From positions 1-6,195 of the forward strand of contig DOMR01000217.1 in assembly GCA_003509845.1 (NCBI GenBank): a stretch of 6,195 bases of DNA. Direction: 5' to 3'. The position numbers were made by a program, and so were the translations under genes. Source of the DNA: Chitinophagaceae bacterium. Its GTDB lineage: Bacteria; Bacteroidota; Bacteroidia; Chitinophagales; Chitinophagaceae. Each line of letters begins with the position of its first letter. The stretch's first letter is position 1. Positions 5,759 to 6,195 of the stretch are shown piece after piece. The notes under the pieces are model-generated. The model did not search any database, was not told the DNA's origin, and was given only the letters and a program-made list of their open reading frames with translations.

Positions 5759-6195
5759 TTTTAGCAGGTTTGTTCACTACTAAAAAATAAAGTAAGCTTG
5801 CGCAAAAGCTTACAAAAGCGCCCATCAGTAATCCCATATACCATTTGGTTTCACTCTTGTCTAAAGGGAAATTAGGGCTATCCACTATTTGCACTGTGGG
5901 TGTTTCCTGTATTAATGAAGCTTTAGTGGCTTCCAGGTTTTTTAATAGCTCCCCGTAAATGGTGGTTAAAACTGTTTTATCCCTTTGTGATATTTCAGAA
6001 TTAATAGCTTCATTTACGTTTGCAAAATTACCATTCAATAATAATAATGCATCCTGACGCGTAGCTTGAGTTTTATAATTCAATAAATTATAAATACTAT
6101 CGGTTCTTTTTTCAAGTCGTACCACATTTTTTCTGAGTCGTCCTACTTTTGCTTCAATATAAAAATCAGTTGCAATTTTTAATAGCTTTTCAGAT
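5748..6195 (-). CDS. Second Wzz/GumC-type chain-length protein, C-terminal part (cut by the window edge)
   Basis: The frame stays open to the window edge; the visible part is 148 residues, beginning SEKLLKIATDFYIEAKVGRLRK. GTG at 6125 is not a start, because helical sequence of the family continues upstream of it. A long periplasmic helical region leads to the Pro motif TVQIVDSPNFPLDKSE (about residues 98-113), then a C-terminal membrane helix (about 116-138) and a short tail. It aligns well with the end of the complete Wzz protein at 119-1204 (QVIDKPIFPLEKEK), so the two are paralogues, but they differ clearly in sequence and lie in separate transcription units. No kinase domain is seen in the visible part, and the membrane helix is followed by only about nine residues. 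Its stop codon overlaps the end of the convergent sulfatase-like gene, leaving no room for a dedicated terminator. Confidence 0.85.
   Translation of the reverse strand, partial: SEKLLKIATDFYIEAKVGRLRKNVVRLEKRTDSIYNLLNYKTQATRQDALLLLNGNFANVNEAINSEISQRDKTVLTTIYGELLKNLEATKASLIQETPTVQIVDSPNFPLDKSETKWYMGLLMGAFVSFCASLLYFLVVNKPAKTIL

Noticed and set aside
1..6195. CRISPR array, insertion sequence, tRNA or rRNA
   Set aside because: No regularly spaced repeats, transposase-like frames, terminal inverted repeats or tRNA-like cloverleaf sequence were seen.

Overview
The window looks like part of an exopolysaccharide or capsule export locus from a Bacteroidota bacterium, perhaps of the Chitinophagales/Sphingobacteriia type. 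The clues are low GC, start codons without Shine-Dalgarno sites, TAnnTTTG-type promoter motifs, a long multi-SLBB Wza-type exporter, and GumC/Wzz proteins with the Gly-rich segment and NLIELMKSR motif that I know from this phylum. The genus cannot be decided from the sequence.

Layout from right to left. At 6195-5748 (minus strand) is the C-terminal end of a Wzz-type chain-length protein whose start lies outside the window. It runs tail to tail, with an 11-bp overlap, into a plus-strand gene (4358-5758) for a five-helix membrane enzyme of the LtaS-like sulfatase/phosphotransferase superfamily. A 687-bp AT-rich intergenic region (3671-4357) follows. It carries a good promoter candidate for the plus-strand gene and, on the other side, a long leader with several inverted repeats ahead of the minus-strand operon. 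That operon encodes a Wza-type outer-membrane polysaccharide exporter (3670-1236) and, 31 bp further on, a complete Wzz-type inner-membrane co-polymerase (1204-119). The left 118 bp are non-coding, with a small G6/C6-loop hairpin and no strong terminator.

The exporter gene is split by a -1 frameshift in an A6 run (1915-1920, minus-strand sense). The 586-residue upstream frame and the downstream frame join into one 811-residue SLBB protein if one A is added. As written, the product would lose its last SLBB repeats and the C-terminal helix. This is either a loss-of-export mutation or a sequencing indel.

Functional picture (inference from families): the Wzz proteins set chain length and bridge the inner membrane and periplasm, the Wza-type protein carries polymer across the outer membrane, and the sulfatase-like enzyme probably decorates a glycan or lipid in the periplasm with a phospho-alcohol group. 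No wholly new system is evident. The unexplained parts are the structured leader at 3737-3839, recurrent C5-C6 runs in each minus-strand gap, and the divergent regulation of the modifying enzyme.
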